From A37T11 sp964546645 (GTDB lineage Bacteria; Bacteroidota; Bacteroidia; Sphingobacteriales; Sphingobacteriaceae), in the NCBI GenBank assembly GCA_964546645.1, contig CAZJKM010000003.1, positions 6,729 to 70,728 on the forward strand: a DNA stretch of 64,000 bases, in the 5' to 3' direction. Positions 44,150 to 55,867 of the stretch are shown here, piece by piece. The notes beneath the pieces were generated by a model. That model was not told where the DNA came from, ran no database searches, and saw only the letters and a program-made list of their open reading frames with translations. The stretch's first letter is position 1. Every line of letters starts with the position of its first letter. Both the position numbers and the translations under genes were made by a program.

Positions 44150-44157
44150 TATCTTTG
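44150..44157 (+). promoter_or_regulatory. -7 element (TATCTTTG) upstream of gcvP
   Basis: TATCTTTG, a full match to TAnnTTTG, 71 bases before the gcvP ATG. The -33 position has only a weak match. No glycine riboswitch was recognised in the leader. Confidence 0.5.
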
Positions 44158-44228
44158 CGGCACTAAAAAAACGCGTATAACTGGCATGTGGCCAGATACA
44201 AATATAAGTTTCTCATTTTAATAACTCC

Positions 44229-47092
<2,864 letters not shown>

Positions 47093-47093
<1 letters not shown>

Positions 47094-47150
47094 GGCGTAG
47101 GACCTAAGCAATAAGCAAGGGCCTGCGACCTGCTGCCTATCGCTCCTACA
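47093..47150 (+). repeat. Heptamer-periodic repeat after gcvP
   Basis: Following the TAG stop, GCGTAGG, ACCTAAG, CAATAAG, CAAGGGC, CTGCGAC, CTGCTGC, CTATCGC, TCCTACA run in 7-base steps to the end of the convergent gene. It is of the same type as at 4136 and 14310. Confidence 0.55.
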
Positions 47151-48456
47151 CCGTTTTTACAAACTTTTCGTCGTAGTTCGCTATATCGTTGATATAGCCA
47201 TTTCTGATCAGGAAATCAAAAAGCGGGCGTGCCTCTTCGGAGACAGGCATATTGCCGGTTGTAATGATCTGGTTCTGTTTTTTGTTGAGGTAAGGGTACG
47301 CATACAGCCGTACATTCTTGCTGAATAAACCGCTGACGTAAGCCAGCAGCCCGTCCGTATAGTTTTCGCCATAATACCGGGCATCGAAGATGCGGCGAAG
47401 GTTGGCGATATTGGTGGAAATGCCGACATGCTTTGGCCGGAACTTGGAAAGGAACTCCGCCAGCAGGTTGTTGCGGGAGAAATTGGATACCAGAATATGG
47501 TTTCCGGTTGCACATAATTCTTCCGCCCGCCGGGCAAAGTAGGCCAGATCGTCACTATGGAGCGGCGGGTCCTCTTCCAGGGCATTGCTCATCAGGATTT
47601 CAATCATCACCACCACATTCTTACCGCTGCCGCCGATGTCCTTTTTGAACTGCTCTACGGCGAGGTTGAACAGGTCGAAGTTAGGGGTTGATTTTTGGCG
47701 GTATTTGGTTCGCAGAATCATGATATCCCTGCGATAAAGGAAATCTTTTGCCTGCAACGCCTGTCCGTCAGGTGCGAAAATAGCTGCACCGGAGAAACCC
47801 CTGGCAATCAGGTATAAATTGATCAGCCGTTCGTTCACGTCTTTGAACACCGGTCCGCTTACTTTAACCAGGTCGATTTCCACTGACCCGACCCCGAGGT
47901 TGTCAGTCAGCGACTCAATCATGGTCTGCACATCATTCGCATAGAAATACGCAGCGAACACCAGGTTGACACCCAATATACCGAGCACTTTCTGCTGGAG
48001 GGTACTGTCGCTGTCCAACAGGCGTACGTGGAAAATGATATCGTTGTATGAACCGTCTTTTTCAGACTGGAAACGGATACCCATCCAGCCATGAGGGTCA
48101 TTGGTTTTACTGTAGTTCAGAGTCGTGACAGTATCAGCGAACGCAAAAAAACGCCTGCTGTTGTATGTGGATCCTGTTAAGCGCTCCGAAAGAAGCGCAT
48201 ACTCATGTTCGAGCATTTTTGTCAGGCGCGAGCGGCTTACATAGCGCCCGGACTCTTCGGAACCATAAATGGCATCACTGAATGCCATATCGTAGGCACT
48301 CATCGTTTTGGCAATGGTGCCTGACGCGGCGCCGGCATTGAAGAAGTTACGGGCGACTTCCTGCCCTGCCCCTATCTCGGCAAATGTACCGTAGATCTCC
48401 TCGCTCAGGTTAATACGCAGCGCTTTGCGCTTCGTTTCAAAAATTTCTCTCGCCAT
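47146..48456 (-). CDS. Conserved protein of unknown function (436 residues)
   Basis: A soluble protein with no signal peptide that I know only as a conserved family without proven function. It begins MAREIFETKRKALRINLSEEIYGTFAEIGAGQEVARNFF, and the 'FAEIGAGQEVARNFFNAG' and 'GTIAKTMSAYDMAFSDAIYG' blocks are the family's most conserved parts. Some database entries call it nicotinate-nucleotide adenylyltransferase, but no HxGH nucleotidyltransferase motif is visible, so I do not use that name. The middle has LNYSKTNDPHGWMGIRFQ and GVNLVFAAYF. It is upstream of gcvP in convergent orientation; aspS lies 9 bases upstream on the same strand, suggesting a two-gene transcript. Confidence 0.6.
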   Translation of the reverse strand: MAREIFETKRKALRINLSEEIYGTFAEIGAGQEVARNFFNAGAASGTIAKTMSAYDMAFSDAIYGSEESGRYVSRSRLTKMLEHEYALLSERLTGSTYNSRRFFAFADTVTTLNYSKTNDPHGWMGIRFQSEKDGSYNDIIFHVRLLDSDSTLQQKVLGILGVNLVFAAYFYANDVQTMIESLTDNLGVGSVEIDLVKVSGPVFKDVNERLINLYLIARGFSGAAIFAPDGQALQAKDFLYRRDIMILRTKYRQKSTPNFDLFNLAVEQFKKDIGGSGKNVVVMIEILMSNALEEDPPLHSDDLAYFARRAEELCATGNHILVSNFSRNNLLAEFLSKFRPKHVGISTNIANLRRIFDARYYGENYTDGLLAYVSGLFSKNVRLYAYPYLNKKQNQIITTGNMPVSEEARPLFDFLIRNGYINDIANYDEKFVKTV

Positions 48457-48465
48457 GCCGCAACG

Positions 48466-50211
48466 TTAGTCTTTTACAATAAGCCGGAGCTCATCCAGCT
48501 GCTCTGCAGCGATGGCAGACGGTGCATCAATCATCACATCCCGTCCGGCATTGTTTTTCGGAAAGGCGATGACATCACGGATGGAATCCAGTCCGGCAAA
48601 AATCGCAACCAGGCGGTCCAGGCCAAACGCAAGACCGCCGTGCGGCGGTGCACCATACGTAAACGCTTCCATCAGGAAGCCGAACTGTTTCTCCGCTTCT
48701 GCCGGGGTAAAGCCTAATTTGCCGAACATCATTTCCTGCAGGGCACGGTCGTGGATACGGATGGACCCGCCACCGATTTCCGTCCCGTTGATCACCAGGT
48801 CGTACGCATTGGCACGCACCTGCCCCGGATTGCTTTCCAGCAGGGCAATGTCTTCCGGTTTCGGCGAGGTGAACGGGTGGTGCATGGCATGATAGCGGTT
48901 GCTTTCTTCATCCCATTCCAGCAATGGGAAATCAGTCACCCACAAGGGGGCGAATGTATTCCGGTCGCGCAGCCCGAGCCGGCCTCCCAGCTCCAGGCGT
49001 AGTTCATTAAGTTGTTTCCGGGTTTTATCGACCGGTCCGGCCATCACCAGTATCAGGTCACCGGGTTGGGCGTTGCATGCCGCGGCCCATTCTTTCAGGC
49101 GTTGTTCGTCGTAAAACTTGTCAACCGATGATTTTAACGTCCCATCCTCATGGTATCGCAGGTATATTAGGCCGGTTGCCCCTATTTGCGGGCGCTTGAC
49201 AAAATCCGTCAGCTCATCCAGCTGTTTACGGGTAAAGGTGGCGCAGCCGGTGGCATTGATGCCCGCAATCAGTTCAGCTTGTTCAAATACCGGAAAGCCG
49301 GCACCTTTTACGAGGTCCGTCAGTTCCACGAAGGGCATGCCAAAACGGGTATCGGGTTTGTCCGATCCATAAAGCTTCATGGCATCGTCATAACTCATTC
49401 GGCGGAACGCGTCCAGCTGTATGCCCTTCACTTCCCTGAACAGGTGCCTGGTCAGCCCTTCAAAGATTTGCAGGATATCCTCCTGTTCCACAAAAGCCAT
49501 TTCACAGTCGATCTGTGTAAATTCCGGCTGCCGGTCGGCCCGGAGGTCTTCATCCCGGAAACACTTGACGATCTGGAAATACCGGTCGAATCCGGACACC
49601 ATCAGCAATTGCTTAAAGGTCTGCGGCGATTGGGGGAGTGCATAAAACTCACCGGGATTCATTCTGCTGGGGACCACGAAGTCACGTGCGCCTTCGGGTG
49701 TCGACTTGATCAGTACCGGTGTCTCTACCTCAATAAACTGTTGGTTACTCAGGTAGTTGCGCACCTCCTGGGAAATTTTGTGCCGTAGTATCAGGTTGTT
49801 CCGTACGGGATTGCGGCGCAGGTCCAGGTAACGGTATTTCATGCGGAGATCGTCACCGCCGTCTGTTTCATCTTCTATGAGAAAGGGGGGAAGCTTTGCC
49901 GGATTCAGGATCTCCAGTGCGCTTACTTTTATTTCAATATCCCCCGTGGGGATTTTTGGGTTTTTATTGGAGCGCTCGATGACGGTGCCGGTGACCTTCA
50001 TCACGTATTCCCGGCCGAGCTCCCGGGCCTTTGCAAGCAGCGCCGGGTCATCATCCGCATCGAAGGCCAGCTGTGTGATGCCGTACCGGTCACGCACGTC
50101 CGTAAAGGTCATTCCCCCCAGGTCGCGCGATTTCTGTACCCATCCGCTTAGTACGACTGTTTTCCCCAGATCGGCGAGCGTCAGCTCCCCGCAAGTATGT
50201 GTTCTGTGCAT
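48466..50211 (-). CDS. aspS: Aspartyl-tRNA synthetase
   Basis: Class II synthetase that charges tRNA-Asp. The N-terminal OB-fold anticodon domain is visible (RTHTCGELTLADLGKTVVLSGWVQ, DLGGMTFTDVRDRYGITQLA). Motif 2 is in FQIVKCFRDEDLRADRQPEFTQID and motif 3 in GGLAFGLDRLVAIFAG. The bacterial-type insertion domain is present between (DGTLKSSVDKFYDEQRLKEW). At 581 residues it is the usual bacterial length; whether it is discriminating or non-discriminating cannot be decided from this. It is followed by the conserved unknown gene 9 bases downstream. Confidence 0.97.
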   Translation of the reverse strand: MHRTHTCGELTLADLGKTVVLSGWVQKSRDLGGMTFTDVRDRYGITQLAFDADDDPALLAKARELGREYVMKVTGTVIERSNKNPKIPTGDIEIKVSALEILNPAKLPPFLIEDETDGGDDLRMKYRYLDLRRNPVRNNLILRHKISQEVRNYLSNQQFIEVETPVLIKSTPEGARDFVVPSRMNPGEFYALPQSPQTFKQLLMVSGFDRYFQIVKCFRDEDLRADRQPEFTQIDCEMAFVEQEDILQIFEGLTRHLFREVKGIQLDAFRRMSYDDAMKLYGSDKPDTRFGMPFVELTDLVKGAGFPVFEQAELIAGINATGCATFTRKQLDELTDFVKRPQIGATGLIYLRYHEDGTLKSSVDKFYDEQRLKEWAAACNAQPGDLILVMAGPVDKTRKQLNELRLELGGRLGLRDRNTFAPLWVTDFPLLEWDEESNRYHAMHHPFTSPKPEDIALLESNPGQVRANAYDLVINGTEIGGGSIRIHDRALQEMMFGKLGFTPAEAEKQFGFLMEAFTYGAPPHGGLAFGLDRLVAIFAGLDSIRDVIAFPKNNAGRDVMIDAPSAIAAEQLDELRLIVKD

Positions 50212-50249
50212 GGGGCAAAGGTATCGTTTTCACACGATAACTGGAATAC

Positions 50250-52178
50250 TTACCCGGCGATGGATTTGGTTTTGCGGCTGACCGATAACCGGCTGATAGC
50301 CGTGACAATGGCGGCCGCGTCATACCCGCATTCCGACCACAGTTCTTTTTGTTCCCCGTGCTCAACAACCTGGTCGGGGATACCGAGCCTGACGACGGTC
50401 GCCTGATACGCATGGTCAGCCATGAATTCCAGTACAGCACTGCCCATACCCCCTTGCAGGCATCCGTCTTCAACGGTTATGACATGGGGGTATTTACGGA
50501 AAACCTCATGGAGTAAATCCTGGTCCAGCGGTTTTACAAAGCGCAGGTCATAGTGGGCCGGGAAGATCCCCGCTTCATTCAGTTGCAGGAAGGCCTTGGT
50601 TACTTCATTGCCAATGTGGCCGATACTGAGTACCGCAACCTCTTCCCCATCCGTTATTTTCCGTCCCTGGCCAACCGGAATTTCTTTCAGTGTACGTTTC
50701 CAGTCGGGCATCACACCCTGTCCGCGGGGATAGCGGATCACAAACGGCCCCTTATCCTCCAGTTGGGCGGTAAACATCAGGTTGCGCAACTCTTCCTCGT
50801 TCATCGGGGCAGCCACCGTCATATTCGGTATACAGCGCATGTAAGCCAGGTCGTAGGCACCGTGGTGGGTCGCACCGTCAGCACCTGCGATGCCGGCCCG
50901 GTCCAGGCAAAACACGACATTCAGTTTCTGCAGGGCGACATCATGGATAACCTGGTCGTAGGCCCGCTGCATAAAACTGGAGTAAATGTTACAGAACGGG
51001 ACCATACCCCGGGTGGCCAGCCCGGCAGAAAAGGTGACCGCATGCTGCTCGGCGATACCGACGTCAAAAGCCCGGTCAGGCATCGCTTTCATCATGATAT
51101 TCATGGATGAGCCGGAAGGCATGGCCGGCGTAATCCCCACGATCTTGTCATTCCGTTCAGCCAGCTCAACGAGGGTATGGCCGAAGACATCCTGGTATTT
51201 GGGAGGTACGGGTTTATCATTGACCGATTTCCTGATCTCCCCGGTAATTTTATCAAACAGTCCGGGTGCATGCCAGGTCGTCTGGTCTTTTTCAGCCAGG
51301 GTAAACCCTTTGCCTTTAACGGTAATGCAATGCAGCAGTTTGGGGCCGGGAATATCCCGGAGCTCGTGGAGTGTTCTCACCAGCCGTTTGACGTCGTGGC
51401 CGTCCACCGGACCGAAATAGCGGAATTTTAAGGACTCAAACAGGTTGCTGCTCTTCAGCAACGTACCTTTGATACTCTTTTCAATTTTCTTAACGACCCC
51501 GAAAGCATCCGGCCCCAGTTCAGATATCTTGGTCAGTACGGAAGCGATATCATCCCTGAAACGGTTGTATGGCTTGGAAATCGTTATACTGGTGAGGTAC
51601 TCTTTCAGGGCTCCGACATTGGGATCGATGGACATGCAGTTATCATTCAGGATAACGAGCAGGTTGGAGTTTTCAATACCGGCATGGTTGAGGGCTTCAA
51701 AAGCCATTCCGGCGGTCATGGCGCCATCGCCGATGACGGCCACATGCTGCCGGTCTGTCTCTCCTTTGTAATGGGAGGCAACGGCCATGCCCAATGCAGC
51801 CGAGATAGACGTGGACGAATGTCCTACACCAAAGGTATCGTATTCGCTTTCTGCCCTCCTGGGGAAACCACTGATGCCGCCGTATACCCGGTTCGTGTGA
51901 AAAACCGCTCTCCTGCCGGTTAATATTTTATGGCCGTAAGCCTGGTGGCCGACGTCCCAAACCAGCTGATCGTATGGCGTATTCAGCACGTAATGCAGGG
52001 CCACGGTAAGTTCAACAACCCCCAGGCTCGCTGCAAAATGCCCGCCTTTCACCGAGACAACATCAATGATATACTGACGCAGTTCATGGCAGAGTTGTTC
52101 CAGATCTTTTTCTTTAAGGAGCTTTAAATCAGACGGGTTATTCACCCTTTTTAGTAATTCTCCTGCTTCAAAATACAT
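50250..52178 (-). CDS. dxs: 1-deoxy-D-xylulose-5-phosphate synthase
   Basis: Thiamine diphosphate enzyme for the first step of the MEP isoprenoid pathway, joining pyruvate and glyceraldehyde-3-phosphate. Features are the N-terminal KGGHFAASLGVVELTVALHYV, the ThDP-binding IGDGAMTAGMAFEALNHAG with the downstream NDNCMSIDPNVG, and the C-terminal domain with FDVGIAEQHAVTFSAGLA, VFCLDRAGIAGADGATHHG and LEDKGPFVIRYPRG. At 642 residues the length is normal. It lies 38 bases upstream of aspS on the same strand. The ATG at 52178 matches the family's N-terminus. Confidence 0.97.
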   Translation of the reverse strand: MYFEAGELLKRVNNPSDLKLLKEKDLEQLCHELRQYIIDVVSVKGGHFAASLGVVELTVALHYVLNTPYDQLVWDVGHQAYGHKILTGRRAVFHTNRVYGGISGFPRRAESEYDTFGVGHSSTSISAALGMAVASHYKGETDRQHVAVIGDGAMTAGMAFEALNHAGIENSNLLVILNDNCMSIDPNVGALKEYLTSITISKPYNRFRDDIASVLTKISELGPDAFGVVKKIEKSIKGTLLKSSNLFESLKFRYFGPVDGHDVKRLVRTLHELRDIPGPKLLHCITVKGKGFTLAEKDQTTWHAPGLFDKITGEIRKSVNDKPVPPKYQDVFGHTLVELAERNDKIVGITPAMPSGSSMNIMMKAMPDRAFDVGIAEQHAVTFSAGLATRGMVPFCNIYSSFMQRAYDQVIHDVALQKLNVVFCLDRAGIAGADGATHHGAYDLAYMRCIPNMTVAAPMNEEELRNLMFTAQLEDKGPFVIRYPRGQGVMPDWKRTLKEIPVGQGRKITDGEEVAVLSIGHIGNEVTKAFLQLNEAGIFPAHYDLRFVKPLDQDLLHEVFRKYPHVITVEDGCLQGGMGSAVLEFMADHAYQATVVRLGIPDQVVEHGEQKELWSECGYDAAAIVTAISRLSVSRKTKSIAG

Positions 52179-52315
52179 ATTCCACCCGGATTAAGAGAAA
52201 AGACGGACAAACTTAACATAAAAATTTAAATTCCTGCATGGATTTGCAGGCCGTCCTCTCGCTTTATGTTTTAACAGGGGAAGAACTTGATTGTTTAATG
52301 GGAGGGCGCTCCCAG

Positions 52316-53050
52316 CTACTCCGGAAGGATACCGAGTGCCTCCAGCAGCCGGGCTTTGCCCTCCTTCGATACGGATAGCTGTTTGTTTTCCGGGACAGAC
52401 AGGATGACATAGCCTTTTTTGATGCCTTGTACATGGGTAATATGGACCGCATGCTGCCGGTGGATGCGGACAAACCGGCCTTTCGGCAACCGGGCCAGCA
52501 GGTGTTCCAGCGTTTCACCGACCCGGATGTGCTCGTCGTTTCCACCAACTGACAGGTAGAGAGCCCCTCCAACCATACGGATGTAATTGATGGAAGAAAT
52601 ATAAACGATATGGAACACCTTGTTGAACCATACCTGTATATAGTCGCGCAGTACCGGCTGTTCCCCATCCACCGGGAATCCGCATTGGGCCTGCGCTCTT
52701 CGTACGGCCTTCAGCAGCCGGTCAAACGGGATCGGCTTGAGCAGGAAATCTGTTACGTCCAGGTCAAAGCCATCTGCGGCAAATGTTTTGTAAGCGGTGC
52801 ACAGGATCACCGCAGGCGGTCGCTGTGGCAGCCGCCGGAGCAGCTCAAGCCCGTTTATCCCATGCATCTGCACATCCAGAAAAAGAAGGTCCGGCAGCGG
52901 GCCGCGGATCAGTGCTTCCAGGCCTTCGGCCGGATCGGTCAACGAGGCGACCACCCTGAGTTCGGGTATTTTGTCGAGGTGTTGTTGCAATGAGCGGATA
53001 GAAGTCCGCTCATCATCGATCATCATACAATTGAAAATCATCGGGTTCAT
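52316..53050 (-). CDS. LytTR-family response regulator
   Basis: Two-domain transcription regulator. The receiver domain shows MMIDDERTSIRSLQQHL, the phospho-acceptor Asp in LLFLDVQMHGINGLELL and the Lys in DFLLKPIPFDRLLKAV. The C-terminal LytTR DNA-binding domain follows at about 135-245 (FNKVFHIVYISSINYIRMVGG, LARLPKGRFVRIHRQHAVHITHVQG). The frame extends to 53065; I start at the ATG at 53050, and 53041 is also possible. No histidine kinase is adjacent, although this family usually pairs with one. A Crp-like gene is divergent across a 190-base spacer with inverted repeats. Confidence 0.9.
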   Translation of the reverse strand: MNPMIFNCMMIDDERTSIRSLQQHLDKIPELRVVASLTDPAEGLEALIRGPLPDLLFLDVQMHGINGLELLRRLPQRPPAVILCTAYKTFAADGFDLDVTDFLLKPIPFDRLLKAVRRAQAQCGFPVDGEQPVLRDYIQVWFNKVFHIVYISSINYIRMVGGALYLSVGGNDEHIRVGETLEHLLARLPKGRFVRIHRQHAVHITHVQGIKKGYVILSVPENKQLSVSKEGKARLLEALGILPE

Positions 53051-53258
53051 ATTACAAACATGCATAACCTGACGGACACGGCCAAGAACTTCTGCCGAAA
53101 AGCGCCTAACGGGCCCCGAACGGGGGTTTCCGGCGGGTGAACGCCAAATAAACCGCTCACCCGGCGGAAAGCGGTTTTCGGGCGGCGTTCGTACGATTTC
53201 GGCGGTAGCTGCTTGATGAGACCGTCCGGATAAGCCACCTTAGCGGGAAAGACGGCAC

Positions 53259-53846
53259 ATGGAAGCATTGTTCCATTTCTGGCAATCCCGTTGCGGTGCG
53301 GTTTCTGATCAGGCACGTGCGTACCTGAAAGAAGGCTGCCAGGAACGGCATTATCGTCGTGACAGAGTGATCCGGTTGCCGGATGAGCGATTCCCGTATC
53401 TGTGCATTGTGCTGGAGGGGTTGGCGGGAGGCTACCACTACGACTATGGCGGACGGCGGCGTCTCCGGGAGCTGGTGCTGCCGATGGATTTTTTTACCGG
53501 CACCAAGCACGTATTCAGCCGTACGGTCTATCCCGTAGAGTATGTTGCCCTGCAGAAAACCAGGTTGCTGCTGTTGTTGCTTCCCCACGTACAGGAAGGC
53601 CAGCGGCGGTACCCGGAGATCGGTGAGCTGATCCAGGTGCTTAAGCAGCGGAAGATATTGCTGTTGCGTGCTTTGGTGGAGATCTATCAGGAAGAAAGGG
53701 CGTTTGACCGTTATTCGGTATACGCCGAACGACTGCCCGACTGGCCGTTCAGCCTGCCACTGACATACCAGGCCAACTTGCTGCGCATGAGCCTCGGCCA
53801 CATCAAAAAGATGAAAAAAAGATACCTGACCTTCCGAAAAATGTGA
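53259..53846 (+). CDS. Crp/Fnr-like regulator with diverged cNMP-binding domain
   Basis: A 195-residue protein of the short Crp/Fnr-like group common in Bacteroidota. The N-terminal part is a cyclic-nucleotide-binding-like barrel (VIRLPDERFPYLCIVLEGLAGGYHYDY, then LRELVLPMDFFTG, YPVEYVALQKTRLLLL). The C-terminus keeps a short helix-turn-helix-like ending (WPFSLPLTYQANLLRMSLGHIKKMKK), where family members read like a LPLxxIASYLGITPxTLSRIRK sequence. The cAMP-contacting residues are not evident, so it may not bind a nucleotide. It is divergent from the LytTR gene and followed by a hairpin terminator. Its targets are not known. Confidence 0.75.
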   Translation: MEALFHFWQSRCGAVSDQARAYLKEGCQERHYRRDRVIRLPDERFPYLCIVLEGLAGGYHYDYGGRRRLRELVLPMDFFTGTKHVFSRTVYPVEYVALQKTRLLLLLLPHVQEGQRRYPEIGELIQVLKQRKILLLRALVEIYQEERAFDRYSVYAERLPDWPFSLPLTYQANLLRMSLGHIKKMKKRYLTFRKM

Positions 53847-53850
53847 AAAA

Positions 53851-53869
53851 AGGCGCAAGCTATGCGCCT
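53851..53869 (+). terminator. Hairpin after the Crp-like gene
   Basis: A perfect 7-bp stem (AGGCGCA / TGCGCCT) with a 5-base loop, 5 bases after the stop and followed by ATTTC. The T-run is poor, so the stop is only probable. Confidence 0.5.
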
Positions 53870-54027
53870 ATTTCAGAAAAAAAAGCACCCGAACTTTACG
53901 GTATAAAAAGGAGGTATGCGATGGGACCCTGAAAAAGCCGGTAAGGTGCGGTTTACTGCCGGGCGGTAAACGGCAAAGCCAATTGTTAAGGTCTATTTTT
54001 TTAAACTAAAGGTAGCATTCACCTTAA

Positions 54028-54423
54028 ATGCATGTTAATGATATGTTAATCGTAAAAATCGCGGCCATTACGGTGGTCGCAGCAACAGTAACTATTTCCG
54101 GCTTAGGCGAAATCTCTGCCGGAGATAAGGTAATGGCAAACAACACGCTGGCAGAGAGTTCCACAAAAGCTACGATAACGCCTCAAAACTACTGGTTCAG
54201 GGTGTCAGAAACTACTATTGAGTCGACACCGGTCAGTGAAAGTGAGTTGGAGACAGAGCTGTGTGATCTGCCATTCAGCGCCGGACGGCCTGTTTGCGCG
54301 GTAGCTTTTGAATCGGAAACGGAATTGACAACGCCTCCTACCACCAATCTGGAAGAAACTTCTGTTATTGATCCTCAGAACGGTGAGCCTGTCGCTGAAG
54401 TTAGGTATAAGGAGCCGGAGTAA
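54028..54423 (+). CDS. Small secreted cysteine-pair protein (DUF6520-like)
   Basis: A 131-residue protein with an N-terminal hydrophobic stretch (MLIVKIAAITVVAATVTISG, from the inner ATG at 54043) that is a possible signal, then a Ser/Thr/Glu-rich body. Two cysteines stand in ELCDLPFSAGRPVCAVAFES, a spacing that resembles the DUF6520 family of small secreted Bacteroidota proteins; the C-terminus is acidic (EEPVAEVRYKEPE-like). The family is poorly known. It converges with the SusD gene, separated by a shared terminator, so it is a separate unit. ATG 54028 gives five extra residues. The assignment is tentative. Confidence 0.5.
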   Translation: MHVNDMLIVKIAAITVVAATVTISGLGEISAGDKVMANNTLAESSTKATITPQNYWFRVSETTIESTPVSESELETELCDLPFSAGRPVCAVAFESETELTTPPTTNLEETSVIDPQNGEPVAEVRYKEPE

Positions 54424-54438
54424 GCGTATGCCGGAAAC

Positions 54439-54474
54439 AACCCCGCTGTTCCATATGCAGGTAACAGCGGGGTT
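54439..54474. terminator. Bidirectional terminator between small protein gene and susD
   Basis: A perfect 12-bp stem (AACCCCGCTGTT / AACAGCGGGGTT, 54439-54450 and 54463-54474) with a 12-base loop. It ends both converging transcripts, 5 bases before the susD stop. Confidence 0.8.
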
Positions 54475-54479
54475 ATTTA

Positions 54480-55847
54480 TTACCGTATATTTTGCTCCAT
54501 ACCGGTTTCCGCAATGACCTCTTCCGGTATGGGAAGCACATACCTGCTGTCACCAGGCGGAAGTGTATACAACGACCCGTTTACATGCCTGGTCAGGGTT
54601 TGCTTAAACCTGTCATCCAGATTCAGTCTTCGCAGATCTGCCCACCGGGCACAGCGGAATACCAGCTCTTTTCTCCTATGCTCCAACACCAGGCGCAGCA
54701 CCGCATCACTGTCGTCCTCTTGTTCTGTGCTGAATGTTTGCGACCGGTAGCGGTACCGCAGCAAGTCAGTAAGCACGGCCAGTGCCTCCTGTGGCTTTGA
54801 TTGCCGCGCCAGGCTTTCTGCTTTAACGAGGTACATTTCTCCGGTCGCAATGCCGTTGAAGAAAAAGCGGGATCCGGTATAGGACCCTTTAAAAGTCATG
54901 CCGCTACCCGTGACGTTTCGGAAGTAGGCTGCCTTCCTCAGGTCGTCCGGATCATACGAGTTAAACAAAACGGAATCGACAAAAAACAGATTCGGATTAT
55001 AGATTGCTCCGGACATGGGTGTTGCGTGAAAGATCACTTCCTTATTAAACGCCTGAAAAGGGAAATTCACGGTAACGTTGATATCGTTGAAATTAATCAG
55101 TTCGCTCCTGATCTGCAGGCATGAATCAGCATAACGTCCTGCTTCCGGATATTTTCCTATTTGCAGGTAAGCCTTCGCCAGCAAGGCAAAAGCTGCTGCT
55201 TTGGACGGGCGGGTTGGAGCCAGTGGGACTTGGGGCAGTAACGCGGCAGCGCGCAATAAGTCCTGAAAGATCCGGTCATACGTTTCCTGAACCCTGGCCC
55301 GCACAGACAGGACACTCATATCCGACTCCTCCCTTAGCGGAAGGCCCGCATCCTGCTGTGCAGTTTGTTCATGGTAAGGCTTGCAAAAAACCTGAGCGAG
55401 ATGAAAAAACGCCCAGCTCCTGTAAAACAAGGCACTGCCGCTTATGTTATCGTAGGCAACAGGGTCACTTCTGCGTTCGATGCTCTCCAGGCCTTCTATG
55501 GCAAGATTAGCATACAAGACAGACTGGTACGGCCTCCACCAATGGCTTCCGGGTTGCCCCTCATAAATATCTCCGGCCCACAGATAAGCGTTGCGCTGCT
55601 CGGGCTGTGTAAGTACGTTCCATCTTTGGGATGTAATATAAAAATCATCCGATCCCATCTCTCCGAGTGACGGAGTAGTTTCTGTGTTCATCACCTCAGA
55701 ATTGTCCAGCAGCGCCTGCAAATCTTCCAGCGACGCAGGTACGACCAGTTTTTTATCCGGTTTAATGGTAAGCCATGCATCGTGGCACGATGCCAAGGTG
55801 AGAAGAAATGCAGCTGTAGTTAGCCGCAGCAATCGAAGTCGTTTCAT
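54480..55847 (-). CDS. SusD/RagB-type lipoprotein (second pair)
   Basis: A 455-residue lipoprotein. The signal is MKRLRLLRLTTAAFLLTLASC with the acylated Cys at residue 21; the ATG at 55847 gives a compact signal, and four codons upstream another ATG exists. Typical SusD parts are SHWWRPYQSVLYANLAIEGLES near 95, FYRSWAFFHLAQVFCKPYHEQ near 140, TGEMYLVKAESLARQSKPQEALAVL near 325 and the C-terminal RLVLEHRRKELVFRCARWADLRRLN. It is the last gene of an operon and begins 20 bases after the SusC stop. It is unlike the first SusD in length and sequence. Confidence 0.93.
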   Translation of the reverse strand: MKRLRLLRLTTAAFLLTLASCHDAWLTIKPDKKLVVPASLEDLQALLDNSEVMNTETTPSLGEMGSDDFYITSQRWNVLTQPEQRNAYLWAGDIYEGQPGSHWWRPYQSVLYANLAIEGLESIERRSDPVAYDNISGSALFYRSWAFFHLAQVFCKPYHEQTAQQDAGLPLREESDMSVLSVRARVQETYDRIFQDLLRAAALLPQVPLAPTRPSKAAAFALLAKAYLQIGKYPEAGRYADSCLQIRSELINFNDINVTVNFPFQAFNKEVIFHATPMSGAIYNPNLFFVDSVLFNSYDPDDLRKAAYFRNVTGSGMTFKGSYTGSRFFFNGIATGEMYLVKAESLARQSKPQEALAVLTDLLRYRYRSQTFSTEQEDDSDAVLRLVLEHRRKELVFRCARWADLRRLNLDDRFKQTLTRHVNGSLYTLPPGDSRYVLPIPEEVIAETGMEQNIR

Positions 55848-55867
55848 TATTGGTATCATGACTATGG

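Noticed and set aside
44158..44228. Glycine riboswitch before gcvP
   Set aside because: The leader is only about 66 bases and shows no glycine-aptamer-like features.
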